NCBI GenBank assembly: GCA_015179045.1
Contig: WHUZ01000139.1
Coordinates: forward strand, 1 to 64,000
Origin: Kalaharituber pfeilii
Lineage: Eukaryota; Ascomycota; Pezizomycetes; Pezizales; Pezizaceae
Length of the DNA: 64,000 nucleotides
Direction of reading: 5' to 3'
Shown: positions 24,020-35,490 of the stretch, in pieces
Numbering within the stretch: the first letter of the stretch is position 1
How the letters are laid out: every line of letters starts with the position of its first letter
Made by a program: the position numbers and the translations under genes
Notes under the pieces: generated by a model
The model's input: only the letters and a program-made list of their open reading frames with translations
Database searches by the model: none
Told to the model about the DNA's origin: nothing

Positions 24020-24742
24020 AAAAAAATAAATAAAATAAATATATATATATATATACACCCAAGTACTATACTGTGCCTAAGCTGTCCTCGAGGGACGCTG
24101 GCAAGACAACAGGTCTGTCGCCCGTATCATATCTTCCCCCAAGCTGCAGTGTTGCGCAAGCGCATTGCTAGAAGAGAGCAGACACAAACTGGAGGTATAG
24201 AAGTACTCAGGAGGGCCTAATTCTGTACTTCCGTGGAGTGAGCGGGCCGTAAGAATAGGAAACAGAGATACAAGCCGTACGGTGTAACTCTGGCGCTCTA
24301 TTACCGGTCGGTTCCGTATATTCCTGCGAATTATTATTATACCACTTTTATTTTTATTCCCCCATTCTCAACTGATTCCTCACAACCGATCTGACCGGCA
24401 TACATGAACATGAGCATGCATGTATTGTCAATGCTACCTTGGGTTCAAGAATAACTGCCGCTAGTCGAGTCGATAGCTCTCGCGCGCATTCAAATCGTCT
24501 TCCGCCAACCATCCCCCCTCCGCCCCCTCCATCCCCACCATCTTTCGCAATTATACATACCTACATACGGCCCTGCTTGCCCCCCCCCCCTTCGCTCCTT
24601 CCTTTCCCCTTCCCTCCACCCTTCCCAGCCCGGCCGACGTCGAGAAAGCAGCCATTGCAAGCCAATCCTTCTCGGCCCCGGTCTTGGATTCCCCCTTCAG
24701 AAGTTCACAATTCGACCCAGAAACTCGCGAAGCAGAAAAACG

Positions 24743-24785
<43 letters not shown>

Positions 24786-24986
24786 GAAAATAGGCTGGCA
24801 AAATAAGATAAAATAGACGCCATCACGCGATTGAACAAAGCGTTTGGTAGGGGGTCCTCACCCGAGCTAGCTTGGGTACAAATACTGTCTGGCTTCCGCT
24901 CCCCACAGTGTCGTCGGAGTCCTTCTCCTTCTCCCAACTTTTCCGGATCATCCCCTCTCCTCCATCGTCTCAAACCCAGTGCTAGG
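21631..24986. other. intergenic, ending in HMG-box gene promoter
   Basis: 21.6-23.4 kb: no gene supported. 23.48-23.70 kb: GC-rich patch with CCACCGCCACCGCC-type sequence. 23.97-24.05 kb: A-rich/ATAAA low-complexity tract passing into (TA)n. 24.58 and 24.74-24.79 kb: C and A homopolymer tracts in the probable 5' leader of the HMG-box gene. Confidence 0.5.
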
Positions 24987-27280
24987 ATGGCAGATAGCAT
25001 TAGCATTGGTGCTCCGGCGGCAGTAGAGGAGGGGCATGAGTTAAGGTCTCTTTTAGGCGAGCAAAACTCGACTGACACTGTCATGAGGGAAGCTACATCC
25101 ACGGATTCCACCCAGATTGACATCCCGACGACGGCAGCTGCTTTTGCTACTGCCCAGCAAGCACAGATCCAGAATGCAATGGGCCAGGAGGAAGAGAATG
25201 AGCAGCAGCAGCAGCAACAACAGCAGCATACGGCTTCAGACCCAGCAGGTCTTACCATGTCTGTTGTCTCTGTGATACAGAGGGATTCACCCCCCGTAGC
25301 CCGGACACAAGATTCTCAACATCAGTCATCGCCAGTACCTGTTGGCTCACCTCAGGATGTCAGTGACCATGATATGAGGCTATCACCCATGCCTGGAGAC
25401 ATGGTCCCACCAACTCAGATTTGTCTCTGTCAGCAGCCAGCTAGGATACCCAGGCCGCGAAATGGTGAGAACTGGTTCCATTTTCTACTGTTGGTCTACT
25501 GTGTGCTGCCACAAAATACATTGAGGCTAATAACATCTCGACACTATTTAGCTTTCATCCTATTTAGACAACACAATCATGCATCTGTGGTCCAAGCGAA
25601 TCCAGGAAAGCCAAATCCTGAAATATCAAAAATCATCGGTGAAATGTGGCGAGAGAGTTCAAAGGAGACAAAAATAATTTGGCAGAAGCATGCTGAGGTG
25701 GGTTACTCACTTTTCTTACCATCCAAGGAAGGTGACATCTTATTGCTGACATTAGCGATTCATAGGAAGAAAAACGCAAACACCTAGTAAGGTATCCAGA
25801 GTATAAGTATCAGCCTCGCAGAAGCGGTAAGAAAGGGAATCAAGCTCTCGGTTCTGCCGGTATTCCAGGAATGATGGAATCTGCCATATGTAGCGCATGT
25901 GGAGGGCATACAGGAGCGCTAAACACCCCAGACACACCTTCTACTCCGATGACTGCTACTCCCCTCTCGGCTCCACCAATGTCTGCTGCGGCTAAGACTT
26001 TCCGTAACACCTATATGCCCACTCCAAGAACCCCTTCAGCGTCTTTCACTCCGATCTTGCCAATACCGAAAAGTGCAAGGAGGCGGCGGAATGAGGGCGA
26101 TCCTAAAGCTGGTGTCGAAGCTTTGTTACAACTTGGTTTGCCAGAGCAAGATGATGGTGAGCTTTCTCCTACAGGTGATGGCTCGCAGAGTTCTCAAGCT
26201 AGCAAGAAACGGAGGCTCGATATTACATCTCCTACGACTTCTGGGGATTTAACGATGGATTCTCTTCGGACCCCACGCTCATCGGGGCCTCTATTGTACG
26301 GACAGGATCCAAATATAGATCCTTTCCTTAAGCACCCAAATTTGCCAGAGGGCTCAGAGTCTCTAGTGGGAAATACCAGTGAACTCGAGAATGGTTCACC
26401 GTTTTCCACGACTGCGGTCGCCGAGGATATACTGAAAAACATTCCTGTATTGAGTAAACTGCAAGCTATTGCAAAAATTTGCAAACCCCTCCCAGCGCCT
26501 GATGTTGTCCCTGGAGCATCTCCACGCGGTGCTATCATTGCTATAGAAGGGGAGGATGCTGCAGCAGTAACAGCTTTATGCGACTCACTGGCTGATACTC
26601 TTAAAGGGGAGCTGGTTGAAGTTATTGACTTGGATGATGCGTTTGAGGGCTCATTGCCCCTAGGGGAAAGAAACACTCAGTTTGGGGATAACCAAAGCAG
26701 ACCTGATAACATGCATGATTCTTTGGACGGTGAAGCTCCCTCGGACCATGACTATCTCGATGAAGACGGAGTGAAAACGGCGAAATATCTTCGTTCCGTG
26801 GCGGATTGGAGACTACAATCGAACAAGATGCGGAGAAAAGTTATGCCTATGCAGGGGACAGGGTGTCAAAGCAGCAATCTAGAGTCACAAAGCGACAACA
26901 AGAATCCAACATCTTCTAACATCCAACAGAACTCATCCAATTCTTCACATCCAACGAGTAAACTACCCATACTTCTCCTCAACAGATATATCCTTTCTCG
27001 CACAGACTCTGCGATAGCTACGCTCTCTCCAGACGGCCTTACTTGCTTACAACATTGGCAATGGGCAGCAAGTATCTGGAAGGGCTGCGTAGGCGCGGAT
27101 ATGACGATCTTAGTCAAAACAGATGAACCAGCAGGCGCAGATCCTGTAGAAGTGAAAGACCCGGGGAAGGTACTTGTGGCGAGGAAGGACATTGGAAAAG
27201 AGTGGGATGGCGGAAGAGTTAGGAGGCTAGGATTCGAAGTTAACGAATGTGTCAGAACCTTGATGGGGGCAAATTCCTAG
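24987..27280 (+). CDS. MATA-type HMG-box transcription factor
   Basis: Three exons: 24987-25464, 25552-25697, 25766-27280, encoding 712 aa, with both introns inside the HMG box. ATG 24987 is the first in the frame. The box spans about residues 153-230: RIPRPRNAFILFRQHNH, then NPGKPNPEISKIIGEMWRES, KHAEEEKRKHLVRYPEYKY and QPRRSGKK. NAFILFRQ, the W of EMW and the YPEYKYQPRR end are typical of the MATA_HMG class shared by MAT1-2-1, Ste11/Fmf-1 and Rox1-like factors. A glutamine run lies near 72-80. A CSACGG pair at about 250 may be a small metal knuckle. The rest is Ser/Thr/Pro-rich and looks disordered, with a globular-looking C-terminus (LLLNRYILSRT). Predicted nuclear DNA-binding regulator, possibly of mating or sexual development. 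It lies outside any recognisable MAT locus (no alpha-box gene, APN2 or SLA2 nearby), so it is probably not the mating-type gene itself. Confidence 0.9.
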
Positions 27281-28099
27281 GCTATGGGGACTACATGAGC
27301 CACAGAATGAAACTGGTACTGGGATCAGCATCGTACAGGTGAAACCTTGTTAGGAATACTGTAGTACAAACCATACAAGGACTCTTAACGTTGGCTTTCT
27401 TTTGTTGAAGTACCGATCTTATCTCCTATCTGCGCTCTTTCTTCTAGCTTGTCTGTTTCTACTCCCCCCTTTTTGTGGCTTCTCAATTCCCTATTCCTTC
27501 TACTTATCTACGTAATCATCTGTTGTGGGAAGTTTGGAGTTTGTGCCTACTATCTGCTTTCATCCTTTATATCCCCTTGAATAATTCCTTTTTTTTGTCA
27601 TCATGCTCGGTCAAAATCACTTTCGGCATCTTTCCTCTTGTCATCTTTCCCTACCTATATTCCTAAATTAGAGTACCCTTAACACTGCCACTATTAATAT
27701 GGATTCTTCTGATTACGCTCTTCCTGGTTAACTTCACTGGACTATGGGTTTTTCCCTTCAATGCGATTTCTGGTGGGTGTCATTTCTGGTTTGGGTCAAG
27801 GTTTTTCTCCTGCTACGAGTTTTTGGAATGTTTCCTTGTGTTTTACGCCGCAATGTGCGAAAATGCTGAATATATTTTTTTACTTTTTTATTTTATTTCA
27901 TCGATTATATTTTTGTTAACGAGTTATGTAGCCCTCATACATGATTTTCAATGTAGGGGTAGCCAGGTCTAAAGGGGGGGGCGGGGGAAGGGGGAAGGGG
28001 TGGAGGAGGATGTCGAAGAAATTGAAGCAAACGAGACGAAAACAAGAAAAAGAAAAAAGAAAAAGAAAATAATAAACTGAATGCAATACTAGGCGCAAG
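27281..28099. other. HMG-box gene 3' flank
   Basis: Pyrimidine-rich, frameless sequence following the HMG-box stop, probably 3' UTR and downstream spacer. No gene seen. Confidence 0.5.
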
Positions 28100-28900
28100 G
28101 CATGAGCTGGGTTGGTGGGGGGGAGGAGGAGGAGGAGGGGGGCGTCTGCGTGGTGCTGTTTGCGCTCGCCGGGGGTGGTCGAGTCTCACCTGTTACGTGT
28201 GAGGTGGGGTGCTTAAGATACCTCTTATCGCCCCGCACGCCGCCCATGCAGCCAGGCTGCCCCTCCACGGCCGCTTCTCGCACGCGCTTGGTCGCCAGCA
28301 CATGCGCGCCCAAGGGCCGGCCGCCACACCCACCCCGCCAGCGCACGCATCCACGGCACAGTACATTGAGCCGGGCCCGCACGCCGAGCTCGCGGCCAGC
28401 CTGGAGCCGCCCCCCCCATTCGCCCAGCCGCGGTCGGTCGCTGGCGCCTGCGTGTGCATTCTGCATCCCTTCAGCACTTCTTGTTTCGCCAGTTTCAGCC
28501 CGCCGCCCGCTCCCGCGCCGTCCCTCCTATCCTGCGCTGCACATACTCTCTCCCACATCGCCCTTCCCCTTCCCCCTTCCCCCTTCCCTCTTCCCCCGTT
28601 CCCCCCCCCCCCCCCCCCCGGCTGCCTTCCCCCTTGCCCCCCATATCTATGCTCTCCAAAGACCCAGATGCTCGACATCCGCAGCACGGCACCCACGCAC
28701 CAATATACACGCTCGCGGCCCAAAGCATCCAGACAGCTTGCGTCCCCGGCCCCATTTCCCTCGCAACCCCCCCCTCCTCCCCCCGCTGATAGCAAAGTCT
28801 ACGTAGCATAATCGTCTCGCAGCCCCGGCACCTCCCGCAGCACAGAATATACCCTGCGGTGCTCCACCCCCCTCCCTTACCCGTCCTATCCTATCCTCCA
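28100..28900. other. orphan GC-rich / poly-C patch
   Basis: Strongly GC-rich to about 28480, then a C/T-rich stretch with an uninterrupted C tract of 18 or so near 28600-28619. Long overlapping frames on both strands are proline/alanine or glycine/arginine biased and look like composition artefacts. Comparable patches in this window sit upstream of genes, but this one lies between the 3' ends of two convergent genes. See the possible 5' exon at 30104. Confidence 0.5.
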
Positions 28901-30103
28901 CTGCTCATACCACTCATCTATGGCGGAATTGGACGAGACGAGACGGGACGACAGCTCCCGTTTCCACTCCATATGCATGTATGATTGGTAAGGTCTGTGC
29001 ACATCCCAGACTACCCCTCTTGTTCCAATGCGAGCTTCTCCAATTTGCTTGCTGCGACTGTTGTTGGTGATTCGGCATTAAGTTGTCTTGCTTTCTGCTT
29101 TGCTTTCTGCTTTTACTTGGGTGCAAGAGTCGCTTAGCCACTCACTACAACTCCGTGCATGTCTCAGGCACGTGAACTCTAAGTATTTCCTGTATAGCTA
29201 AATTATCTCTCTATGCACTGGTCACCGGAGGCGGAGTGTTCTGGTTGATCGCTTGCTGTGCTTTTCCACGTGACTTGTATGGTGACCCGTATAGCTGGAT
29301 CGTGCAGAGGTTAACCGTTCCCTGTCCCTCTGACTCTCTCTATGCATTTGCCTTTGTCTCACCTTCCCTCAGCTTCCCACGCCATGCGCCCTCATGCGGA
29401 AGGCACTCAGATCATTACTGGCGGGAGCAGCCCCCGCGTTTAATCCAATCCATGGACCTGGAAAAACCAGTCAGCGCTACACTGCGCTGGCCCTGACTGC
29501 TGAATAGAAAAAGGATTAAACATTATCACTGCTCTCAGCCCCACGATCGCCGACCGGGGCGCTGTGGCTACGCCGAAATGCGGCAGATCTGGAACGAGCC
29601 TGCATTGCGTATATGCGTGCATAATGCCCACCTTCTACTCCTGTGAGGAGTACATTGTGTGCTGCTTTTTTGCCACTCTCGCCTACTAAAAGCCGGAGAA
29701 TTAACCTACTCTCTAACTCCTATACCCTGTAGGAGGTACCCCGGTAGTATCGTACCTGGGAGGGGTTTGTGGGGGCGAGGTGCGACGGATCAGCAGTAAA
29801 AGAAAAGGATCGATCGAGAGAATAAGATCGAGTATCTGAGATTCTCAACTGGGGCTCTTGGCTCGATCGGAAGCTATGTTGGCGCAAGGGAATTGAGCAG
29901 CAACATTTTTAGCACTCTGCCCTCGTGAAGCGGGAGAAAAGTTACCTCTCTGATCTCTCTCTCTTGAGTGCTATTCATTGCGGTTCTTGCTCCCTTCCAG
30001 CTCTTGCCTTTTATATTTTATTTTTTGTTGTAACTTGCACTTTCTCAGTTTTCAATCAACGATCACGCTTCTCCTCTCAATCTTTCCTGCACCAGAGAGC
30101 AAA
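28901..30103. other. intergenic: possible promoter and leader of an unidentified transcript
   Basis: No frame supported. 29920-30103 is C/T-rich with a TATATTTT-like box near 30013, resembling a fungal promoter and 5' leader. Confidence 0.35.
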
Positions 30104-30108
30104 ATGCA
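30104..30108 (+). other. candidate orphan 5' exon: ATG CA followed by GTAAGT
   Basis: A pyrimidine-rich leader ends in GAGAGCAAAATGCA and is followed at once by a perfect donor, GTAAGT (30109-30114). Strong acceptor candidates follow at 30229-30232 (CTTGCCAG) and about 30568-30573 (T-run then CCAG). Reading on from either gives only 10-22 codons before a stop. An intron right after ATGCA is known from some fungal ubiquitin genes, but no ubiquitin sequence follows. It may be the 5' end of a lost gene, a non-coding or very short-peptide transcript, or chance. Confidence 0.2.
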
Positions 30109-30114
30109 GTAAGT

Positions 30115-30998
30115 CCTCCCACTATTACGTTTTCCAATGCATGACGACATGTACAGTACATACTGGTTATTATTGACTCTTTCTTTTTGCGCGCGAAACC
30201 TTGCGCCAACCCCCAACTTATCTTGCCAGGATTGAGGAAAGGGGACTTTGGTGTTGAACTTGAAGAAGGGGGTAGGGAGGGGGAGGATTCCGTAAAAGCA
30301 AAGAAAAAGAAAACGAAACAATTCCACACACAATGCAGCCAAGTCGCCATTTCTTTTCTGTTTTTCCCTTTTTGGGGTGATCCGGCAATTTCGCAATCTT
30401 TGCACGTTCTAAACGGTTTCGGTCTGATTTGTAAACTTTGGGCAACACACACACAAAAAAAAAAGAAAAGAAAAAGAAAAAGAAAAAAGTGGAAAAAAAA
30501 AAAAAAAAAAATCCTGTTTTTTCCTTTTTATTTTTTCCTTTTTATTTTATATTTTTATTTTTTTTTTTTCCAGCCAAAAAAGAAATTGCGAACGATGGCC
30601 ACATCAACACAGTACAGGGATAGTCAGAGAGTGCTAGATTGTGTTCCTGGAAATAACTTCAAGACTGTGAACCAAAGCAAAGCAAATCATCAATCTGGGA
30701 AGTGGGACGGTAGGGAGGGATCGCTTATGGAAGGGATAAGTGCAGGGATGGGATGGGATATGCTGTCTATCAATGTACAAGAGAAACGGGGTATACGTTG
30801 CGCATTTTGGTATCCGGAGAGGAATGAGAAGCCATAAGGTTCGTTAAAAGCAAAATGAGGGGAAGAATAAGAAAAATAAATTATGAAAAATGTAAAAGAA
30901 AAAGCGAAGATACTTGCACCAACCTGCCGCCATACCACTCCTTCTTGTCACGTTTTTTCTTTCCCTTGTTGACCATCCCCTCTCATGCTCTCCCCATC
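30115..30998. other. intergenic before the cyclin 3' end
   Basis: Contains A-rich and T-rich homopolymer tracts (30450-30575) and no supported coding region. It should include the cyclin 3' UTR. Confidence 0.5.
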
Positions 30999-32452
30999 TC
31001 ACCCCCGCAGCCTGTGCACAACATCCCAGAACTCGTGTGGGTCGACCCGCTTGCTGCTAATTTCCGTCACCCATTCGTCCACCACCTCCTTTCGATCTCC
31101 ATCCCCATCCTCCTCGTCTCTATTACGGCCGCCACCACTACCATCTCCACTAACGCCCAACCCCACCTCCCTCATCCCCACCCATATCGCCGCAACCGCT
31201 ACGGTTCTCATGGTGTAGAAATTCGCAACTTCGTAGTCTCTCGCTGCTCTACCGACCCACTCTCTGGCCCGCATTCCAAGCCCCGTCTTCTCCAGCTCCA
31301 TGACTCCGCACTCCTCGGCTTCGGAGCGCGTGTATGTATCCCAGTTCTCCATCACAGCGCCCTCTTGACCGCCAGAATACACATGGGTGCTGAGGACCTT
31401 GCTGAGGAAACGGGGCAGGAACTCGTATGCGAGGGGGAGGTATATTGCGAAGCCGAGGGCGCGGAGAAGGATTAGTTCGGCTTGGACGAGGGTGTGGCGA
31501 AGGGCATCATAGCGGTGGGAGGGGTACATGAGAGGGGGTTGAGGCGGCGGATGCAGGAGGCGGTAGGCGGGGAGAAGGATATCTCGGAGGCGGCGGGGGG
31601 CTTCTGTGGATTTGGTGGAGAGGGAGAGGCAGGCTAGGGAGAGCGTCTGGACGCATGGAGATGGGTTAGCATGGGCAGAAGGAGGGTAAGGGGTTAATTG
31701 CTGAGAGAAGGGTTGATGGACTTGCATAATCGTCGAGGAGCTTACCACCGGATTTGAGTGCGGAGGAAGGTAGGTCGGGGGATTGAGAGTCGACAGCGGA
31801 GATGAACCAGCGGCGGTACCGGTTGAGGTAGAGGTGGGCCATAGTGAGGGTTTCATCGGGTCTGTGTAGAAAAAGGTTGGAGGATTAGACTTGAATGAAG
31901 AGGGCAATTTGCTTATTTCGTAGATGTAAACAGCCATCGCAAGAGGGGCACCCACAGTCGCAAAATATCGCTTAGTAACTCGAGGAAAGCTGTGATGTCT
32001 AGCCCGCTTGTTTTGGTACTGGTATTACTTCTGCTGCTGCTACTCCTTTCATATCCGGATGCTTCCTGCTCCATACTTTGGCTCCTTGCCCCCGTATCTC
32101 GTTCTCGTTCGCGATCCAGACCGCTTTCCCTTTCCCTATCCCGCTCACCGCCATACCACCGTCTCGCGCCGCGGACCTTTAAAGGCCGTTCGAGTACTGG
32201 TACTACCGGTACAGGAGCGGTTGCGGACGGCGGCCGCGTCGGCGTCACGTCGGAGGGTCGGCGTGTCCGGGCGCGGGCGCGGGAGCGGGAATTGCGGGGG
32301 TAGGGGTCGCGGGGGTCGCGGGGGTCGCGGGGGTCGCGGGGGTCGCGGGGGTCGCGGGGGTCGCGGGGGTTGCGGTGGTGACCTTGGGGTTGGTTATGGT
32401 GGTGGGTGTGGTGGTGGTGGCGGTGGTCTTGGTGGTGGGGTGCGGCACTCAT
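30999..32452 (-). CDS. cyclin-box protein, cyclin-Q/L-like
   Basis: Three exons proposed: 32452-31956, 31861-31746, 31633-30999 (415 aa). The start is the first ATG in the frame (MSAAPHH). The N-terminus is disordered: His-rich, seven RDP repeats, then RS/RE-rich. The cyclin core follows: LDITAFLELLSDILRL, then PDETLTMAHLYLNRYRRWF, CLSLSTKSTEAPRRLRDILL and HTLVQAELILLRALGFAIYL. The KSTE...RLRDIL and QAELILLRALGF motifs are typical of transcription-type cyclins (CCNQ/FAM58, cyclin L). Such cyclins pair with CDK10/11-like kinases. Splice choice: donor GTGGGT at 31955 rather than GTTTAC, because it aligns gaplessly with cyclin helices. The second acceptor (CCCTAG, 31634) is forced by phase; the tempting GTCCAG nearby is out of phase, so this junction is the weakest. 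The gene diverges from the RCC1-repeat gene. Confidence 0.75.
32302..32370. repeat. 9-bp in-frame minisatellite in the cyclin gene
   Basis: Seven copies of GGGGGTCGC plus a degenerate one. On the minus strand they encode (Arg-Asp-Pro)7. The unit is a multiple of three, so copy-number change would keep the frame. Confidence 0.92.
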
Positions 32453-33847
32453 GGGGGATCGGTAGATGTGTATACTGGGGTGGGGGGGAGCGGTGAAGGG
32501 TTTGTGGTGGCGATGCTGATGCCGTTGTGACGATTTGTTTATTTTCAACAGAATGTTTGACGACGGAGATGTACGTACGGGGTGTGTGCGATGTATGTAT
32601 GCACTTGCGTATGTTGCGTATGTATGGTGGTTGCTTGTTGTCTACTTGCGTCTCGCAGCATTCTTTAGGAGGGAGGAAGTCACCAAGACGATAACATCCG
32701 GCGCTATCGCACGCATCTTGGCGCAAATGCGTCAACGGCATCATAGAAAACAGTTTGCTTTTTCTGCGTGAAGTTGGTGGGAGCAGTAATGAATGGCATC
32801 GTAATCACCGTACATGTATAGAAGCCGTAGTAAGTAATAAATGTGTCTGGAGGTGGTCCATGAAGGGCGTACCGGAACTGGCATGAGCCCACACGCAAAT
32901 GGAAGGCCTCGCGTGTCATCCTCCAAAAAGAAAAACAAAGACACGCTTCTTTTCTTCCGCCGATCCGATCTGAGATCTACTAGTACCAGGGGATCGATCC
33001 TTGAAATACTGATATCATATGTATTCACCCGTCGAAGTTTCGAGCTCAAAACAAAACAAAACCCGAACCCCCCTCACCTCACCTCACTCTCACGTGCTCA
33101 CGTGCTCACGCAAAGCTCATGTGAAAACCGAGTGCTTGGCTGCCAGCCGAAGCATTGCCACTGGTAACCATGTAACCTAACCAAGCATCGCCCATCTAAC
33201 GACATTCATAAGCAATAATAAATAATAACAAGGTAAAAATTCAGGAACAATTGGGGAGCATTTGGAACAAATATGGTTGTTATCTGACACTGAATATGAC
33301 CTTATTATCTACTAAGAATCAATCAACTTCTCTCCTTATCCTATAGAAAAGAACGCCTCCAAAGGATGATGAAACGGAAAGTGCTGTATGCGTGTGGCTT
33401 GGACTCGCTCGGGCATCTTGACCCCATTTCATTGCATTGTCATCCGGATCGGATCGGAAAGACTGGTAATGAGGGGGGGTTGGGAGGGAAGGGGACACCA
33501 CTGGCGTTGAGGGCTTGAACAGCATGCATATGGTGGCGGACGGGATTGCAGAGGCCAGGATGCTCTTTATAGGGATGGGAGATGTGATGGGTAAGTTAAG
33601 TTTGCCTTTGGTTATTTTATTTTATTTTGTTTTTGCTTTCCGTTTCCGGCTGTAACTCGGTCTCGTTGGATGTGTGGAAGGATTGCTGAAAATATGAAAC
33701 TTGTGGGAAGCGAGCCCTATGTGTGTGCGATTAACCTACACAAAACTCTATCGATATTCCCCCGCACCATGACAACATAAACCAGTAGACAGGATAACTC
33801 CAAGCTCTCTCGCTCCTCTTTCTCTTCCTTTCCTTGTACTCGTAATA
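32453..33847. promoter_or_regulatory. divergent promoter region: cyclin (-) / RCC1-repeat gene (+)
   Basis: 1.4 kb between two start codons facing away from each other. Near its middle are two perfect CACGTG E-boxes (33091-33096 and 33099-33104), preceded by CTCACCTCACCTCACTCT. No gene is supported inside. TTTTATTTTATTTTG lies around 33620. Confidence 0.55.
33091..33104. promoter_or_regulatory. paired CACGTG E-boxes
   Basis: CACGTGCTCACGTG: two palindromic E-boxes spaced by two bases, followed by a partial third (CTCACG). CACGTG is the core site of bHLH factors such as Cbf1, Pho4 and SREBP types. It lies about 640 bp from the cyclin start and 750 bp from the RCC1-repeat start. Function not shown. 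Confidence 0.5.
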
Positions 33848-35490
33848 ATGTCGTCCTCCCCCATTCTAACCTCCCCAACAGTCGAACTCCACCCACTCAA
33901 CTCCACAACCGGCCTCCCTACGCTCCTTCTCCGCGGGCCGACTTGTGCAAGCCTCTTACGATCAAAGTCACACCCAGGGTCACCGGCTACTAACTCTGAT
34001 TCTCTTCCGCTCTCGCTCTCCCTTCCGCTCCCCTTCCCTCTCGACTCCCCACGCACCCATAAAATTACCCGTGCGTTCGGAGACGCGAATGGGAATTTTG
34101 TCGGGGTCATCATTGGGCCTGTGGGGGATGGTGGGCGTGCGTGTCGGTGCGGGAAATGTGGGAGTGGGGTGAAGGTGTTGAGGGCCAAGAACGAACGGGA
34201 AGGGATGAAGATGGAATGGGTGGATGTGGATGTTGACTACGATGGCGGGGACGGGGACGGGGACGGGGATAAGGCTGCGGGGATTGAAATGTATACGGCA
34301 ACGGAGGCTACTAGGAAGCGGAAGAGGGACACCGGAGCAGGAGCTCCGACTTCTCTCAGCAGCCCCGATGCCACTACCGACATAAGGAAAAACGGTCGAG
34401 CCACCGATATCTCCGTCGCGGGCAACGAGAGCGTCGCTGTCATTGTCGAGTGGCAGCGTTCCTTGGATAAACCGTCAAATCCATATCCAAACCCACATTT
34501 GCCAGGTGAGTAGCGGCCTGCCCAAGTACCTAATCCGCAAACCATCCCCTCCACAACTGCAAACTCGAGGCAACATTTCTGATTCATTTAACCTCCACGC
34601 TTACCTCCATTCCAACACAGACCGTTATAACTTCGCCCACGCTTACACCTACACTTACGCCCTCTACCTCTTCCCCACCCTCTCACACTTCCTCTCCTCC
34701 ACTACTTCCTCTGCCCCTAACTCCCCCAAAGCCCTCCAATTTACAAGATACCCTCTTTCCCCTCACCATATCCCCACCTCCCTCGCCTCCACCCTCACCT
34801 CGCACGCCATCCTCCTCCATCCCGATCCCCCTTTCTCTGGGCCCCCCCTGTCGTCCTCACAACCGGCGATCCTCGCCACCCTTCCCTCCTGCTGCACTCT
34901 GGCCGCTCCTCATTTGGGCTCGCCCCTGCAGCAAACCTGGAAGGCACACCTTCCCTGACACGCGTAGTAGCGGATCAGCTAGGGTGGTTTGTGGTCGCGG
35001 TCGATGAGGAAGGAGGATGTGGGTATGTTTGGGGAGGTAGAGCGGGGGTGGAAGGCAGGGGGTTGAAGGCGGCGATAAAGACATACGATGATTGTGATGA
35101 GGAAGAGGTGGAAGAGGTGGTGCTAGTGACGTCACCAGACTCAGAGTTTGAGCTCAAGGAATTAGGAATTGGGATGGGACATGCGGTGATGGTGGCAGTG
35201 ACGACGCAGGAGGGAGAGGAGGAGGTTGAGGGTGAGAACGAGGGTGAAGACGAAGGAGGGCGAGAGCACTCGTTTTCGTCCCTGGGAAACAAGAAATCGG
35301 AAACAAAGTTGTATGTCTGTGGACGCGGGTCTGAGGGCCAACTTGGACTTGGAATGCGGGACTGGGTGGGCAAGTGGACGGAGGTGGATTTAGGGCCGCT
35401 GAAGAGGGAAGAAGAATATGGAGAGGTAGTGGTAGAGAGGGTTTGGGCGGGGGATGGGAGACGTGGGTACTGGTGACGGTTTCCAAGTAG
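33848..35490 (+). CDS. RCC1-repeat (Ats1/RCC1-like) protein, frame broken twice
   Basis: Exon 1 (33848-34505) and exon 2 (from 34621) are joined by a good intron (GTGAGT...ACACAG) in phase. Exon 1 carries HKITRAFGDANGNFVGVI and a Cys pair (CRCGKC); exon 2 continues SLASTLTSHAILLHP. The frame then changes at a run of seven C (34842-34848) to one reading VVLTTGDPRHPSLL, ADQLGWFVVAVDEEG, GYVWGG and LYVCGRGSEGQLGLG. These GDPRHP, W-x-G-G and G-x-xG-x-LGLG patterns are RCC1 blades. No GT donor exists in 34640-34848, so an intron cannot bridge the shift; one extra C would. Near the end, one extra G in the run 35449-35453 would replace the abrupt RRGYW stop by AGGWETWVLVTVSK ending at TAG 35490, a normal blade end. 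Either the assembly undercalls both runs or the gene is decaying. Family roles range from RanGEF to unknown; this divergent member has no assigned function. Confidence 0.65.

Noticed and set aside
24987..27280. Mating-type locus (MAT1-2-1)
   Set aside because: The HMG box is of the MATA class, but no alpha-box gene, APN2, SLA2 or COX13 neighbour is present and the protein is much longer than usual for MAT1-2-1.
28102..28811. 200-234 aa frames (Pro/Ser-rich on plus, Gly/Arg-rich on minus)
   Set aside because: Composition artefact of a C-rich patch; no start context, splice structure or recognisable motif.
30104..30573. Ubiquitin gene with the intron after ATGCA
   Set aside because: The 5' end looks right, but no IFVKTLTGK-like sequence follows any acceptor in the region.
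32008..32496. Gly/Arg-rich 162-aa frame on the plus strand
   Set aside because: It is the antisense of the (RDP)n and His-rich N-terminus of the cyclin.
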